Shown: piece by piece, positions 9,026 through 17,290 of the stretch
How the letters are laid out: every line of letters begins with the position of its first letter
How positions within the stretch are numbered: position 1 is the first letter of the stretch
Made by a program: the position numbers and the translations under genes
Notes under the pieces: model-generated
What the model was told of the DNA's origin: nothing
Database searches by the model: none
The model's input: the letters and a program-made list of their open reading frames with translations, nothing else
Assembly (NCBI RefSeq): GCF_002894645.1
Contig: NZ_NCQY01000009.1
Span: 395,676-459,675 of the forward strand
Reading direction: 5' to 3'
Length of the DNA stretch: 64,000 nucleotides
Origin: Salinibacter altiplanensis
Lineage (GTDB): Bacteria > Bacteroidota > Rhodothermia > Rhodothermales > Salinibacteraceae

Positions 9026-10603
9026 ATGTCCCCCGACTTTCCGCTTGCAACTCTGGACCTGGCCATCATCGTCGGGTATTTCGCCCTTGTTGCGATCATC
9101 GGGTACGTCGTGGCCCAGCGCGTGGAGAGCGGGGAGGACCTCTTTTTGGCCGGGCGCACGCTCGCATGGGGCACCATCGGGTTTTCGCTCTTCGCGTCGA
9201 ACATTTCGAGCACCACGATGATCGGACTCGCGGGGGATGCCTACCGCACGGGCATCGCGGTGTCGAACTACGAGTGGATGGCCGGCGTGGTGCTCGTGTT
9301 TATCGCTGTCTTTTTCGTGCCTTTCTTCATCCGGTCGGGCCTTACCACCATTCCGGAATACCTGGAGAAGCGGTTTGACGTCCGCTCCCGGAAATACTTC
9401 TCGGGGCTTACGATCTTTACGAGCGTCATTATCGACGCGGCAGGGGGGGTGTACGCGGGGACCGTCGTACTGCGCACCTTCTTCCCGGAGTTGCCGTTCG
9501 TGCCCACAGCCCTCGGCCTCGCCCTCGTCGCGGGTGTGTACACGGCGGCGGGCGGCCTCGCCGCGGTCGTCTACACCGACATCCTGCAGGCCATCATCCT
9601 GCTGATCGGCTCCACGTTCATCGCCGGCATCACGTTCGCCGAGTTCAACTTCTCGTGGGCAAACGCCACGGCGCAGTTGCCGGAAAACCACCTGTCGCTC
9701 ATGCGGCCGATGGACGCGGAGGGCCTGCCCTGGCTCGGCACGCTCGTGGGGGTGCCCATTCTCGGCTTCTACTACTGGGGCCTCAACCAGTACATCGTGC
9801 AGCGCATCCTGGGTGGGCGCGACCTGAATCATGCCCGGTGGGGGGCCATGCTCGGAGGGATTCTGAAGCTGCTGCCGCTCTTCATCATGGTGCTGCCCGG
9901 AGCGTTCGCGCTGCAGCTGTATCCCGACCTTGGCAACCCCGACCAGGTCTTTCCCACGCTCGTGACGGACCTGCTCCCGGTGGGCGTTGTGGGGATCGTG
10001 ATGGCCGGCCTCATCGCCGCCATCATGTCCACCATCGACTCCACGCTCAACTCGGCCTCCACCCTGGTCACAATCGACTTCATCAAGCCCGGCCGCGAGG
10101 ACGTGTCGCCCGAAGAAACGGGGCGCATCGGGCGTGTCACTACCCTCGTGCTTATGCTCGTGGCGGCGGCCTGGGCCCCCATGATCCGCTACTTCCCGGG
10201 CCTCTGGAGCTACATCCAGTCTGTCTTGTCGTACCTGGTCCCGCCCGTCGTGGCCGTCTTTTTGCTCGGCGTATTCTGGCCACGCACGAATGCGAACGGG
10301 GCGTTTGCCACCCTGGTTGGGGGCCACGCGCTTTCGCTCACCGCCTTCGTCCTGAGCCAAATAGGGGTCATCGACCTGCACTTCACGATCATCGCCGGCC
10401 TCCTCACAGCCCTCTGCGTTGGGCTCCTCGTGGTCACCTCGCTTGCCCTGGGCGACGCTCCCGCCGAGGCAAAGACCGACGGCCTCACCTGGGCACATCG
10501 TGCATTCGAGACGGGCCCGGCGATGACCTGGTACAAAAACTACCGGATCCACGCGGCCACGGTGCTCGGCCTGACGGCAGTCATGCTCGTCGTCTTCTGG
10601 TAG
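9026..10603 (+). CDS. sodium:solute symporter, SGLT-like (SSS family)
   Basis: This inner-membrane carrier couples Na+ entry to uptake of a sugar or similar solute. It is 525 residues with about 13-14 hydrophobic helices, matching the SLC5/vSGLT family. Useful landmarks are GRTLAWGTIGFSLFASNISS near residues 43-62 (first core helix), GLTTIPEYLEKRF (about 107-119), the YYWGLNQYIVQRIL segment (about 250-263) that in vSGLT carries gate and sugar-contacting residues, and AAIMSTIDSTLNSASTL (about 331-347), which matches the helix contributing Ser to the Na2 site. The sugar is unknown, but the partner genes (susCD, LacI) make it likely the inner-membrane step for the same substrate. The start ATG is preceded by an operator-like site at 8900-8911. 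Confidence 0.92.
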   Translation: MSPDFPLATLDLAIIVGYFALVAIIGYVVAQRVESGEDLFLAGRTLAWGTIGFSLFASNISSTTMIGLAGDAYRTGIAVSNYEWMAGVVLVFIAVFFVPFFIRSGLTTIPEYLEKRFDVRSRKYFSGLTIFTSVIIDAAGGVYAGTVVLRTFFPELPFVPTALGLALVAGVYTAAGGLAAVVYTDILQAIILLIGSTFIAGITFAEFNFSWANATAQLPENHLSLMRPMDAEGLPWLGTLVGVPILGFYYWGLNQYIVQRILGGRDLNHARWGAMLGGILKLLPLFIMVLPGAFALQLYPDLGNPDQVFPTLVTDLLPVGVVGIVMAGLIAAIMSTIDSTLNSASTLVTIDFIKPGREDVSPEETGRIGRVTTLVLMLVAAAWAPMIRYFPGLWSYIQSVLSYLVPPVVAVFLLGVFWPRTNANGAFATLVGGHALSLTAFVLSQIGVIDLHFTIIAGLLTALCVGLLVVTSLALGDAPAEAKTDGLTWAHRAFETGPAMTWYKNYRIHAATVLGLTAVMLVVFW

Positions 10604-10669
10604 CGGCCGTCGTTCCGCGTCGCTTCTTGGCCGTCGGAGCAGACCGGTAGACACAACGCCGGCCCCTTT

Positions 10670-10701
10670 TTACGTCAGCGGCCGATTACGTCAGCGGCCG
10701 A
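10670..10701. repeat. two tandem copies of a 16-bp repeat
   Basis: TTACGTCAGCGGCCGA occurs twice in direct tandem (10670-10685 and 10686-10701), in the 262-bp gap between the 3' ends of two convergent genes. No function is evident. Confidence 0.8.
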
Positions 10702-10865
10702 AGCCCTGGGCCCAGTGGCCGGGGCTCCGGTCCCTTTGCCGAATCGGGCGCGCCTTTCATTGCGAGCCCGGTCGAAGCGCGTCCCCTCCCGAGCGATTGC
10801 CCATGGCCGCAACGGCCTGGGAGACGGACGGGCCGGCCGCCCCGTTTCCCGGTGCAGTGCGCACC

Positions 10866-13800
10866 TTATCCTCCCCGGGTGGTCGCTGGCAATCGGACGG
10901 TAAATCGGCTCCCCTCCCCCTTCTCGGTATCCACCTCAATCGTTCCGTTCATCTCTTCGGTCGTCTTTTTCGTCACCGCCAGCCCCACCCCCGTGCCCTC
11001 ATATCGACGGCTGAACCCCTCGGACGCCTGTCGAAACGGGTCGAAGAGGACCTCGGCCACCTCCGGGTCCATTCCGATGCCGGTGTCTTCCACCTCCAGC
11101 CGGACCCCCTCTTCTCCCCGATCGGTCCGTACCCAAACGGTTCCGCCATCCTTCGTGTATTTGATCGCGTTGGAGAGCAGGTTCCGCATTATAATTTGCA
11201 CCCCTCCCTCGTCGGCCTCCGCCCGAGCGCTTCTCGCCTCCACCCGCAGGTCAATGTCTTTCTCTCGGGCCTTCGGAGCAAGTTCCTCCACGGCCCGCCG
11301 GGCCTCGGTGGCCAGCGCAACCGGTTCGGCGTCGAGCTCTAACTGCCCCGACTCCAACTTTGAAAGGTTCAGCACCCGCTCGAGTGTGCCGAGCAGACGC
11401 TTCCCGCTTTGTTCAATCCGGTCGGCACAGTCGGGCAGCGGGCTGCCCATCGGCAGGTCAATCTCGGTGGCCTCCGTGCCGGCCACCTCGGCAAACCCGA
11501 TGATCGAAGTCAAGGGGGTCCGGATCTCATGGCTCATGTTTGCGAGCAGGGCCGACTTCATGCGGCTCGCCTCCTCGGCCTCCTCCTTCGCGTCACGGAG
11601 GTCCGCCTCCCGCTCCAGACGATTAAGGACGAGGGAGGCGTACCCGGACAGCACCTCAATCAGGCGAAGATTGAACGGATCGAAGGCCTCGACCTTCGTC
11701 CTCCCGATGACCACGACGCCCCGTTGTCCGATGGGAACCGCAGCGGCAGTGCGAAGCTTTCCGTACTCAACGTCGTTGTCGAGGGCCCTCACGTCCTCCG
11801 CCACAACCGTATCGCCGGCACGTAGGGCCCGCGCCGAGAGGCTCCCTCCGCCCTTCGACCGACGCTCGGGCGAAGGCACCCCCAGCGCATACTCAGCCGT
11901 GGTCTGATCCGGGACGATGCTCTTCCCGTCCACGAATCCCGTGCTGCGGAGAGCGTAGTCGAAAATATTCCCAAGCAGCTCGTGAATGCGGGCAGACACC
12001 TCCTTCCGATCTTCGGCGGGGAGGAGACGGCGGGTGGCTTCGTAGAGGGCCTCAATCTTATCTCGACGCGCACGGAGGGCCTTCTCCTGCTCGAGCTCGT
12101 CGAGAACCACCGCCGCGTAGCTTCCAAGCACTTCTACCATGTGTCGGTCGAACGACCCGATTGCCTCGGGCTCCTGGGAGGCAACCGTGAGGGTGCCGTG
12201 CCGCCCCATCGGCACCACGACCCCGGATTGGAGGTTGCCGTAGTGGCTGGGGCGGGAATTCTGGGGGGCTTCGTCCTCGCGCCTCACCCCCACGTCCTCA
12301 ATCAAAAGCGTCTCGCCGGACCGATACGCCTCGGCGACGGGGCTCCGGCCGTCCACACGGAACGCCGGACGCTCGGGCACAAACTCGAAGTTCGTCTCGG
12401 ACACGTGGCCCACCACCAGGTCCCCGTCCTCCACGAAGCGCACCGATACGGCCTGGTAGCCAAGGGCCGTCCGGATGAGGCGAACGAGCACCTGCCCCAC
12501 GGCCTCCTCGCTGGACGCCCGGATGAGGCGATCGGCCGTCTCGTACAGTGCCTCGATCTTGTCCTGCCGTTCGCGAAGGACCCGTTCGCGTCGCTTCTGC
12601 TCGGTCACATCGGTCGCGTGGCCGACGAGCTGCTGCACGTCTCCCTCCATCATCACCGGCGCAATCCGGGTCCTCCAGTAGGTGATGTTTCCTTCGAGGG
12701 GAATTTTCTCCTCGTATTGCAGGGCCTCGCCCCGACGCACGCACGTCTCACACTTCGCCTCCATAAACCCCCCGAACTTCTCTCCGAAGATCTCACGGGG
12801 AGATCGCCCGGTCACACTTTCCGCAACGCGCCCAAACTTCTCCTCGTAGGCCGGGTTGACGCGCTCAATACGAAACTCGCCGCCGTCCCCCTGAACGTCG
12901 AGTAGGAAGAGGGGCTCCTGCGCGTTTTGGAACAGCGTCTCGGTCTGTTGGAGGCGATGCTCCCGCTCCTTTCGCTCGGTGATGTCGCGGATCGTTCCCC
13001 GGACGCAGACCACCTCCCCTCCGTCTCGCTGCGGTTCCCCCCGATCACGCACCCACCGCTCCGTGCCCTCATCGGTCCGCAGGCGCAGCTCAAGGTCGTA
13101 CGGCTCCCCCTCCTCCACGGCCCGGGTGACGGCCTCCTCGAGGGCGTTCTGGTCCTCGGGGTAATACTGTGCGAAGGCCTCTTCGGCCGTAAGCTCGTCC
13201 TCCACCGGGTGGTCGTGGATGCGGGAGGTCTGACGGGTGCCCCGGAAGTCGCCCGTCTTCGCGTCGTACTCCCACGCTCCAACATTGGCAATCTCTTGGG
13301 CCCGCTCGAACAGGTCGTTCTGGCGCTCCAGTTCCTCCTTGCGGCGCTTCCGCTCGGTGATGTCTGTCGCGTGGCCGACAATTTGTTGGACCTCCCCGTC
13401 CACGCGCACCGGTGCAATTCGTGTAAGCCAGTAGGTCGTTCCTCCGTCTAGGTCAATCTCTTCCTCGTACTCGAGGGATTTGGACTGCCGGGCGCACACC
13501 CGACACCGGGCCTCCATGAACTGCCCGGATTGTTCCCCGATGACCGATTGGGGCGAACGTCCCCGCACCTCTTCTGCGGTGCGTCCAAGCTGTTGCTCGT
13601 AGGCGGGGTTCACACGCCGGTACGCAACCCCAATTTCTTCCTCTGTCCGCTGGACATCGAGAAGAAAAAGCGCATCCTGTGCGTTCTGAAACAGGGCCTC
13701 GGTTTGCTGGAGCCGACGCTCCCGTTCTTTTCGGTCACTGACATCGCGGCCAATGCCCACCACCTGACGCCCCCCCTCCGGGTGCTCGATCGAGTTGCCG

Positions 13801-15026
13801 ACAAACTCGTAGACGACGGTCGTCCCGTCCCGGCGCAGAAGCGGGACTTCAACCTGCGCACTGCCGGCCGCGAACACTTCCGAAATCGTGCGTGCCAATC
13901 GCTCCTGGTCGTCCTCGGGCACAAAGTCGAGGGCACTCATCTCTGCAATCTCTTCGTCCGAGTAGCCGGTCACCTCGGCGGCGCGCTGATTCCACCGCTG
14001 GGGCTGAGCCTCTTCGTCGAGCGCAAAGAAGAGGTCGTCGATGTCATCGAGCAGTCGGTCGGTGTACTCCCGATAACGTTCAAGCGTCTGTCGGCCTTGC
14101 TCTCGCTCGGTTACGTCGCGGGACGAGACGACCAGCGCTTCGACCTGTTCTTTGGCGGTTTGCCCCTCCCCAGTCATGGGTCGAATCGTCCCTTCCACCC
14201 AGTAGGCCCGCCCCTCCCCGTCTGTCGACCCTGCTTCGTACTCTACGTACTCTCCCTCGGCGGCTCGTTCCACCCACTCGCGCACGTCGTCCCGGTCCTC
14301 CTCGTCCCACCAGGGGGTTTCCCAGAACAGCTGCCCGATGACCTCGTCTTTTTCGGCCTCAACGTAGCGGAGCGACGTCTCGTTGGCCTCCAGCAGTGTC
14401 CCGTCGGTTCCGAGCACCCCCACCATCATGCTCGGGTCCTGCAGGATTGCCTCGAATCGGCGGGACATTTCTTGCCGCTCCAGGGCAAGACGCTCGTGCT
14501 GGTGGGCGCGGCGACGGCGCCCCAGCTTCTCACTGATCATCTGCCGCAGATCGTCCAGTTGACGCTTCTGCGTCTCGGAGAGCGACCGCGGCTCGCGATC
14601 CACGACGGAAAAAATGCCGATCGTCGTCCCCTCCGGCGTTCGAATCGGCATCCCGGCGTAAAAGCCCAATTCGCTCTCCTGGGGCAGTGCGCCCGGTCCC
14701 GCCTCATTTGCGGCGTCCTCCACCACGAAGAGGCCATCCGTTTCGAGTGCGCGGGTGCACCACGACGCCACGGCACGGCCCTCGGCGCGGCCAAAGCCGG
14801 TACGGTCCCTGAGCCACCGCCGGTCGCTGTTCAGAAAAGCCACAAACGCCGTCTCAACATCCAACAGGTCAGCGGCCAGCCGCATCATCCGGCCAAACGC
14901 CTCTTCCGCCCGGGCCCCACGAATGTCGTACTGACGGAGAGCCTCGTCTGTCTCTCCCTCCACAGTGTCTTCGAAGATGGGGGCCTCCCCGTTCTGCCCT
15001 AAACTCGGAGATGAGAAATCGGTCAT
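10866..15026 (-). CDS. hybrid GAF/PAS sensor histidine kinase (1386 aa)
   Basis: This is a large soluble sensor kinase with no membrane segment seen. Domains in order are a GAF (about 40-175), five PAS/PAC units (about 190-310, 325-440, 445-570, 575-690, 695-815), two further GAF units (about 825-975 and 985-1130), HisKA with the H-box MSHEIRTPLTSIIGFAEV (His near 1165), and a HATPase with NLLSNAIKYT, DTGIGMD and GTGVGLAV. The third and fifth PAS units are close duplicates and each carries a CxxC pair (CRVC, CETC). The last GAF units start with ALYEATRRL-type helices like haloarchaeal Bat proteins. The ATG has an AGGTGAG ribosome-binding sequence. There is no receiver domain and no adjacent response regulator, so the output partner is unknown. 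Confidence 0.9.
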   Translation of the reverse strand: MTDFSSPSLGQNGEAPIFEDTVEGETDEALRQYDIRGARAEEAFGRMMRLAADLLDVETAFVAFLNSDRRWLRDRTGFGRAEGRAVASWCTRALETDGLFVVEDAANEAGPGALPQESELGFYAGMPIRTPEGTTIGIFSVVDREPRSLSETQKRQLDDLRQMISEKLGRRRRAHQHERLALERQEMSRRFEAILQDPSMMVGVLGTDGTLLEANETSLRYVEAEKDEVIGQLFWETPWWDEEDRDDVREWVERAAEGEYVEYEAGSTDGEGRAYWVEGTIRPMTGEGQTAKEQVEALVVSSRDVTEREQGRQTLERYREYTDRLLDDIDDLFFALDEEAQPQRWNQRAAEVTGYSDEEIAEMSALDFVPEDDQERLARTISEVFAAGSAQVEVPLLRRDGTTVVYEFVGNSIEHPEGGRQVVGIGRDVSDRKERERRLQQTEALFQNAQDALFLLDVQRTEEEIGVAYRRVNPAYEQQLGRTAEEVRGRSPQSVIGEQSGQFMEARCRVCARQSKSLEYEEEIDLDGGTTYWLTRIAPVRVDGEVQQIVGHATDITERKRRKEELERQNDLFERAQEIANVGAWEYDAKTGDFRGTRQTSRIHDHPVEDELTAEEAFAQYYPEDQNALEEAVTRAVEEGEPYDLELRLRTDEGTERWVRDRGEPQRDGGEVVCVRGTIRDITERKEREHRLQQTETLFQNAQEPLFLLDVQGDGGEFRIERVNPAYEEKFGRVAESVTGRSPREIFGEKFGGFMEAKCETCVRRGEALQYEEKIPLEGNITYWRTRIAPVMMEGDVQQLVGHATDVTEQKRRERVLRERQDKIEALYETADRLIRASSEEAVGQVLVRLIRTALGYQAVSVRFVEDGDLVVGHVSETNFEFVPERPAFRVDGRSPVAEAYRSGETLLIEDVGVRREDEAPQNSRPSHYGNLQSGVVVPMGRHGTLTVASQEPEAIGSFDRHMVEVLGSYAAVVLDELEQEKALRARRDKIEALYEATRRLLPAEDRKEVSARIHELLGNIFDYALRSTGFVDGKSIVPDQTTAEYALGVPSPERRSKGGGSLSARALRAGDTVVAEDVRALDNDVEYGKLRTAAAVPIGQRGVVVIGRTKVEAFDPFNLRLIEVLSGYASLVLNRLEREADLRDAKEEAEEASRMKSALLANMSHEIRTPLTSIIGFAEVAGTEATEIDLPMGSPLPDCADRIEQSGKRLLGTLERVLNLSKLESGQLELDAEPVALATEARRAVEELAPKAREKDIDLRVEARSARAEADEGGVQIIMRNLLSNAIKYTKDGGTVWVRTDRGEEGVRLEVEDTGIGMDPEVAEVLFDPFRQASEGFSRRYEGTGVGLAVTKKTTEEMNGTIEVDTEKGEGSRFTVRLPATTRGG

Positions 15027-15415
15027 GGGGACTCACCTGGAGTCGGAAGAAGCACCGGTGCATCCCCAACATATTGGTTCACGGAAAGTTTAACAACAGC
15101 CCTGACCGCCCCTCTCGGGAGGTAGCCTTCGTTTTGGGAGTTGGCTTGCTGATGAGGCTCCCCCCACGGACAGCGACGGAGTTGGGGCAGCCGGGCCCCG
15201 ATTCTCTGTTGTCCCAGTCACGAGGTGCCTTTCCGGTTTCTGGTCGGTGCTCGACCAATGGACCCGGACGCCCCCAATCAACACGGCGGCGAGGCACGCC
15301 CCGGGCGTACGTTTTCGGTGCAATTCGGGGCAGTGCTCCTCGGGTCGGGACCCAGTGTGGTCGTCTCCGGGAATCATCCGTGAGGCCGCGTGGGGAACAG
15401 ACATCAGGCCCCCAA
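15027..15415. other. gene-free intergenic stretch
   Basis: These 389 bases separate the kinase start from the phosphatase stop, both leftward. They should contain the kinase promoter; an AT-richer patch (TTCACGGAAAGTTTAACAAC, about 15077-15096) is the best place for it. No open frame here shows family features. Confidence 0.4.
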
Positions 15416-17185
15416 TCAGGGCCGTGCGTACTCGATCGTGTTCTCGTGGGTGCGCTCCGGCATGTCGGCCACGTCGCGTTCGATCATCTCGTTGGGCTCG
15501 CTGGGCCGCTTCACGAGGTCGAACGCGTCGTACGGTTCCCCCGTGGCGGTGTAGGACCGAAACGCCAAAGTGTCCCGACTGATGTGGACGACTTGGTAGA
15601 GCTGCGTATTCTCGGCGCCGCGCTCCATCTCGATTCCCTCGAACCGCTCCCAGCGGTCCGGCTTGATCTCGTACATCTTCGCCCCGCTCACGGAGTTGAC
15701 GTAGACGGTCCCACCCTCGGGGGAGCGCGCGCTCACACCCTGCGTCAGGTTTTCCGCCTGGCCTCGGGCGTAGGTGTGGTCGTGGCCCTGCATCACGAGG
15801 TCGACGTTGTGCTCGTCGAAGATCGGCCGCCATTCTGTCCGGAGGGCTTCGTTGGTGCGTCCCTCGCCGGACGAAAACATCGGGTGGTGGAAGGTGGCAA
15901 CGACCCAGCGGATCTCGTCGTCCTGCCGGGCATCCTTGAGCGTCGACCTCAGCCACTCGGTCTGCGTGGCGCGGACGTCCTCGTCGTTGCGGGCGGCCTC
16001 CGAGTTGAGGCCGAGGATGCGCATGCCCTGGTGGTCCAGGTAGTAGACCGTCTCCTTGAGGCCCCCCGGCCCGTTCTGCGGCAGTGTAAACTGCGGGCGC
16101 CAGTGGACGGACAGCTTCTCCGTGCTCTCCTTCTCCACCTCCATCAGGAACGCGCCGGTGAGCGTGGTGCCGTCCACCGACACGTCCCGGATCGGGTATT
16201 CAGTACCGTCCTCGCCGACCAGGGTGGCGGTGTAGTCGGGCGAGCCCTTCTCAATCGTGAGGGTGCCCACGTACTCCCCGTTGTCGACGTTGTAGGCCCA
16301 GGTGCCGACCAAGGACGCATCGCTGGACGACGAGGTGGCCTCACTGGTGGCCTCCAGCGGCTCGGGGTTGCCGTCCGGCTCCACGATGGTCCCCGTCATC
16401 TCTTGCCCAGAGGCCTCTACCTCCACGTCGAAGGTGTCCCGCGCCGTCCAGTGCTCGTAGCCCTCGTACTCGTGGTTGCCCGGCACGGCGATGTTGGGGA
16501 TCATGCCCTGGATAAAGCCGCCCCCCTCGTTCCAGTGGCCCCACTCGACGTTGCGGTGGGCGTTGTTGACGAGGTCTCCGGCGTGGAGCATGAAGCTCAC
16601 GCCGGAGGCATCCGCGTAGGCCTGCCGGACCAGGCGCGACCAGTGGGAGCGCACGTTGTTCTGCGCGTCCCCAAGGTAGATGAAGGAGAAGGGATCCGAC
16701 CCGTCGGCGGCCGTCTCGGCGTGGATCCACTCGCTCCAGCGGGTGCCGTCGCCGACGCGGTAGGCGTAGAGGGAGTCGGCTTCTAGCCCCTCGAAGGTGA
16801 CGGAGTGATACTTGGCCGGCACGTTGGCCTGATCCACCTGGTCGGCAGGGAGCGGGGTGGTCTGGGCGGGGACTGTGCGGGCCTCGGTGTAGAAGGAGGG
16901 CTCGGCGCGGGCCGGGGCAATCTGGGCCTTCGCGCCGGTGACCGTGGTGTCGGTACGCCAGGTCACGCTGAGGGTGGAGGCCGGGTTCTGGGCCCAGCTC
17001 AAGACGATCCGATCCGGGTAGGCACTGGGGGTCGCTGAGGGCAACTCGGAGTGCGAGTGGCCCGTGGCATGGCTGTGGGAATGAGAGGCAGTCCCCGACG
17101 TGGCGTCGGTGCACGACACCAGCCCGAAACACAGCGGGACGAGAAGAACGGCGAACACAATGAAGAACGAGGGAGCCTGGCGCAT
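15416..17185 (-). CDS. purple-acid-phosphatase-like metallophosphoesterase lipoprotein
   Basis: This is a predicted surface or periplasmic phosphatase. The start at 17185 gives a lipoprotein signal ending in LVSC (about residue 25); the frame extends upstream, but those residues lack signal character. A His-rich stretch (SHSHSHATGHSHS) follows the lipid anchor. Next comes an Fn3-like N-terminal domain typical of purple acid phosphatases (about 45-150; PDRIVLSWAQNP). The metallophosphoesterase domain carries YLGDAQNN, GDLVNN (about 202), GNHEY (about 235), FHHPMF (about 432) and GHDHTYAR (about 468). A beta-rich insert of about 100 residues, roughly 260-360, splits the catalytic domain. It lies downstream of a TonB receptor and a phytase-like gene on the same strand, which suggests release of phosphate from organic esters. 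Substrate unproven. Confidence 0.85.
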   Translation of the reverse strand: MRQAPSFFIVFAVLLVPLCFGLVSCTDATSGTASHSHSHATGHSHSELPSATPSAYPDRIVLSWAQNPASTLSVTWRTDTTVTGAKAQIAPARAEPSFYTEARTVPAQTTPLPADQVDQANVPAKYHSVTFEGLEADSLYAYRVGDGTRWSEWIHAETAADGSDPFSFIYLGDAQNNVRSHWSRLVRQAYADASGVSFMLHAGDLVNNAHRNVEWGHWNEGGGFIQGMIPNIAVPGNHEYEGYEHWTARDTFDVEVEASGQEMTGTIVEPDGNPEPLEATSEATSSSSDASLVGTWAYNVDNGEYVGTLTIEKGSPDYTATLVGEDGTEYPIRDVSVDGTTLTGAFLMEVEKESTEKLSVHWRPQFTLPQNGPGGLKETVYYLDHQGMRILGLNSEAARNDEDVRATQTEWLRSTLKDARQDDEIRWVVATFHHPMFSSGEGRTNEALRTEWRPIFDEHNVDLVMQGHDHTYARGQAENLTQGVSARSPEGGTVYVNSVSGAKMYEIKPDRWERFEGIEMERGAENTQLYQVVHISRDTLAFRSYTATGEPYDAFDLVKRPSEPNEMIERDVADMPERTHENTIEYARP

Positions 17186-17208
17186 TTGAGAGTAAGGATG
17201 GGTCGGAA

Positions 17209-17251
17209 GAAAACAATCACGCCCCTCCATCCCCGAGACAGGAGGAGGGGC
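17209..17251 (-). terminator. terminator-like hairpin after the TonB receptor gene
   Basis: On the minus strand, GCCCCTCC (17244-17251) pairs with GGAGGGGC (17221-17228) and is followed by GTGATTGTTTTC. It sits between the TonB receptor stop and the phosphatase start. It may end the upstream transcript fully or in part, which would lower phosphatase expression relative to the receptor. Confidence 0.5.
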
Positions 17252-17290
17252 GCGTGACGGCGCGAATGGGCTACGGTGCCGAGGGCCGGG

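Noticed and set aside
9014-10654. A 546-codon open frame antisense to the sodium symporter
   Set aside because: It is very rich in Glu, His, Arg and Gly, which is the mirror of hydrophobic helices in high-GC DNA, and shows no domain.
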